Shown: in pieces, positions 63,667-64,000 of the stretch | Layout of the letters: every line of letters begins with the position of its first letter | Numbering within the stretch: the stretch's first letter is position 1 | Made by a program: the position numbers and the translations under genes | Assembly: GCF_003313465.1 (NCBI RefSeq) | Contig: NZ_KZ845674.1 | Coordinates: forward strand, 1-64,000 | Reading direction: 5' to 3' | Length of the DNA: 64,000 nt | Source: Thermoflavimicrobium daqui | GTDB lineage: Bacteria > Bacillota > Bacilli > Thermoactinomycetales > Thermoactinomycetaceae | Notes under the pieces: model-generated | The model's input: only the letters and a program-made list of their open reading frames with translations | Told to the model about the DNA's origin: nothing | Database searches by the model: none

Positions 63667-64000
63667 TCATATTTTTTGAATCAGCTCGACTCGATTGCCA
63701 AATGGATCACGGAATTCAAAGCGATCATAGCCAGGAATGGGAACCGATTCAAGTACTTTAATTCCATGGTCAGTCAGTACTTTCCGCCAAGAAGAACAAT
63801 CATCTACAAGATATGCAATGTGAGCTTTAGTGGTATGACGATGGGCATGATCTTCTGTACCAACATGCACTTCTTTTGATCCGACTTGTAACCAAAAGCC
63901 ACCTCTTTCTTGTAGGGATGCAGGTTTCATGATTTCTGGTATTCCTAATAGCTCACAATAAAATGCACGTGCTTTACTTTCTTCGCCTATAGGGATGGTG
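63667..64000 (-). CDS. VOC/glyoxalase-family protein, N-terminus outside window
   Basis: The last 110 residues are visible: EESKARAFYCELLGIPEIMK, GGFWLQVGSKEVHVGTED, TTKAHIAYLVDDCSSWRKVL and YDRFEFRDPFGNRVELIQ, with His and Glu at positions typical of the vicinal-oxygen-chelate fold. Could be a glyoxalase-, dioxygenase- or antibiotic-resistance-like protein; specificity unknown. Confidence 0.85.
   Translation of the reverse strand, partial: TIPIGEESKARAFYCELLGIPEIMKPASLQERGGFWLQVGSKEVHVGTEDHAHRHTTKAHIAYLVDDCSSWRKVLTDHGIKVLESVPIPGYDRFEFRDPFGNRVELIQKI

Overview
The window looks like chromosomal DNA of a low-GC, Gram-positive, spore-former-type bacterium of the order Bacillales. Many genes match Bacillus subtilis families and local gene orders by eye: pdhABCD, the ykuU-ykuV pair, the ytqA-ytqB pair, a btuFCD + cobalamin adenosyltransferase operon (the yvrABC-yvqK order), a YugI/YabR-type S1 protein, DUF1128, DUF309 and YkvI. 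Strong AGGAGG-type ribosome sites, many TTG and GTG starts, and A/T-rich intergenic DNA with intrinsic terminators agree with this. A family such as Thermoactinomycetaceae is possible but cannot be shown from the sequence alone.

Layout. 1-500: an IS200/IS605-type TnpA cut by the window edge, with structured DNA behind it. 0.86-8.8 kb: four co-directional glycosyltransferase-51 genes; two are complete class A penicillin-binding proteins and two stop after the transglycosylase domain. 9-16.2 kb: YkvI-type membrane protein, degenerate PlsY-like protein, DUF2797 protein, gamma-glutamyltranspeptidase, two secreted DUF2690 paralogues and an alpha/beta hydrolase. 16.6-20.4 kb: cobalamin-type uptake operon with adenosyltransferase, then an ArsC/Spx-like protein. 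20.5-26.4 kb: a MerR-methyltransferase fusion, two paralogous amino-acid permeases and an O-methyltransferase. 26.6-31.1 kb: 2-Cys peroxiredoxin, YkuV-like thioredoxin, GcvH, a zinc-knuckle protein, an EIIA-like protein lacking its phospho-histidine, and PEP carboxykinase. 31.4-36.8 kb: S1 protein, a GRDP-like protein with a Cys/Gly tail, the tRNA methyltransferase/radical SAM pair, and a NhaD/ArsB-type transporter with a structured leader. 37-41.5 kb: lipoprotein, aldehyde dehydrogenase, and a MerR regulator divergent from a CPBP protease. 42-47 kb: the pyruvate dehydrogenase operon. 47-51 kb: a GldG-like accessory protein with an ABC-2 exporter. 51-59.5 kb: small conserved genes, including a CDF/ArsR metal pair and a YolD-like gene with LexA-like boxes. 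59.6-61.6 kb: thiC under a TPP riboswitch. 62-64 kb: an orphan ABC ATPase, a GNAT protein and a partial VOC protein.

Two intergenic repeat families recur. RepA (about 150 bp, MITE-like) has full copies at 14526-14676, 16234-16387 and 62842-62995 plus eroded pieces. RepB (about 230-250 bp, ends and centre able to pair) has copies at 13478-13717, 23521-23750 and 37010-37260 plus fragments.

No CRISPR array, prophage, rRNA, tRNA or obvious defence island was seen. The most unusual items are the four-gene transglycosylase cluster with a duplicated promoter block, the His-to-Tyr EIIA-like protein, the MerR-methyltransferase fusion with a 19-bp-spacer promoter, the two repeat families, and the GldG-like exporter.
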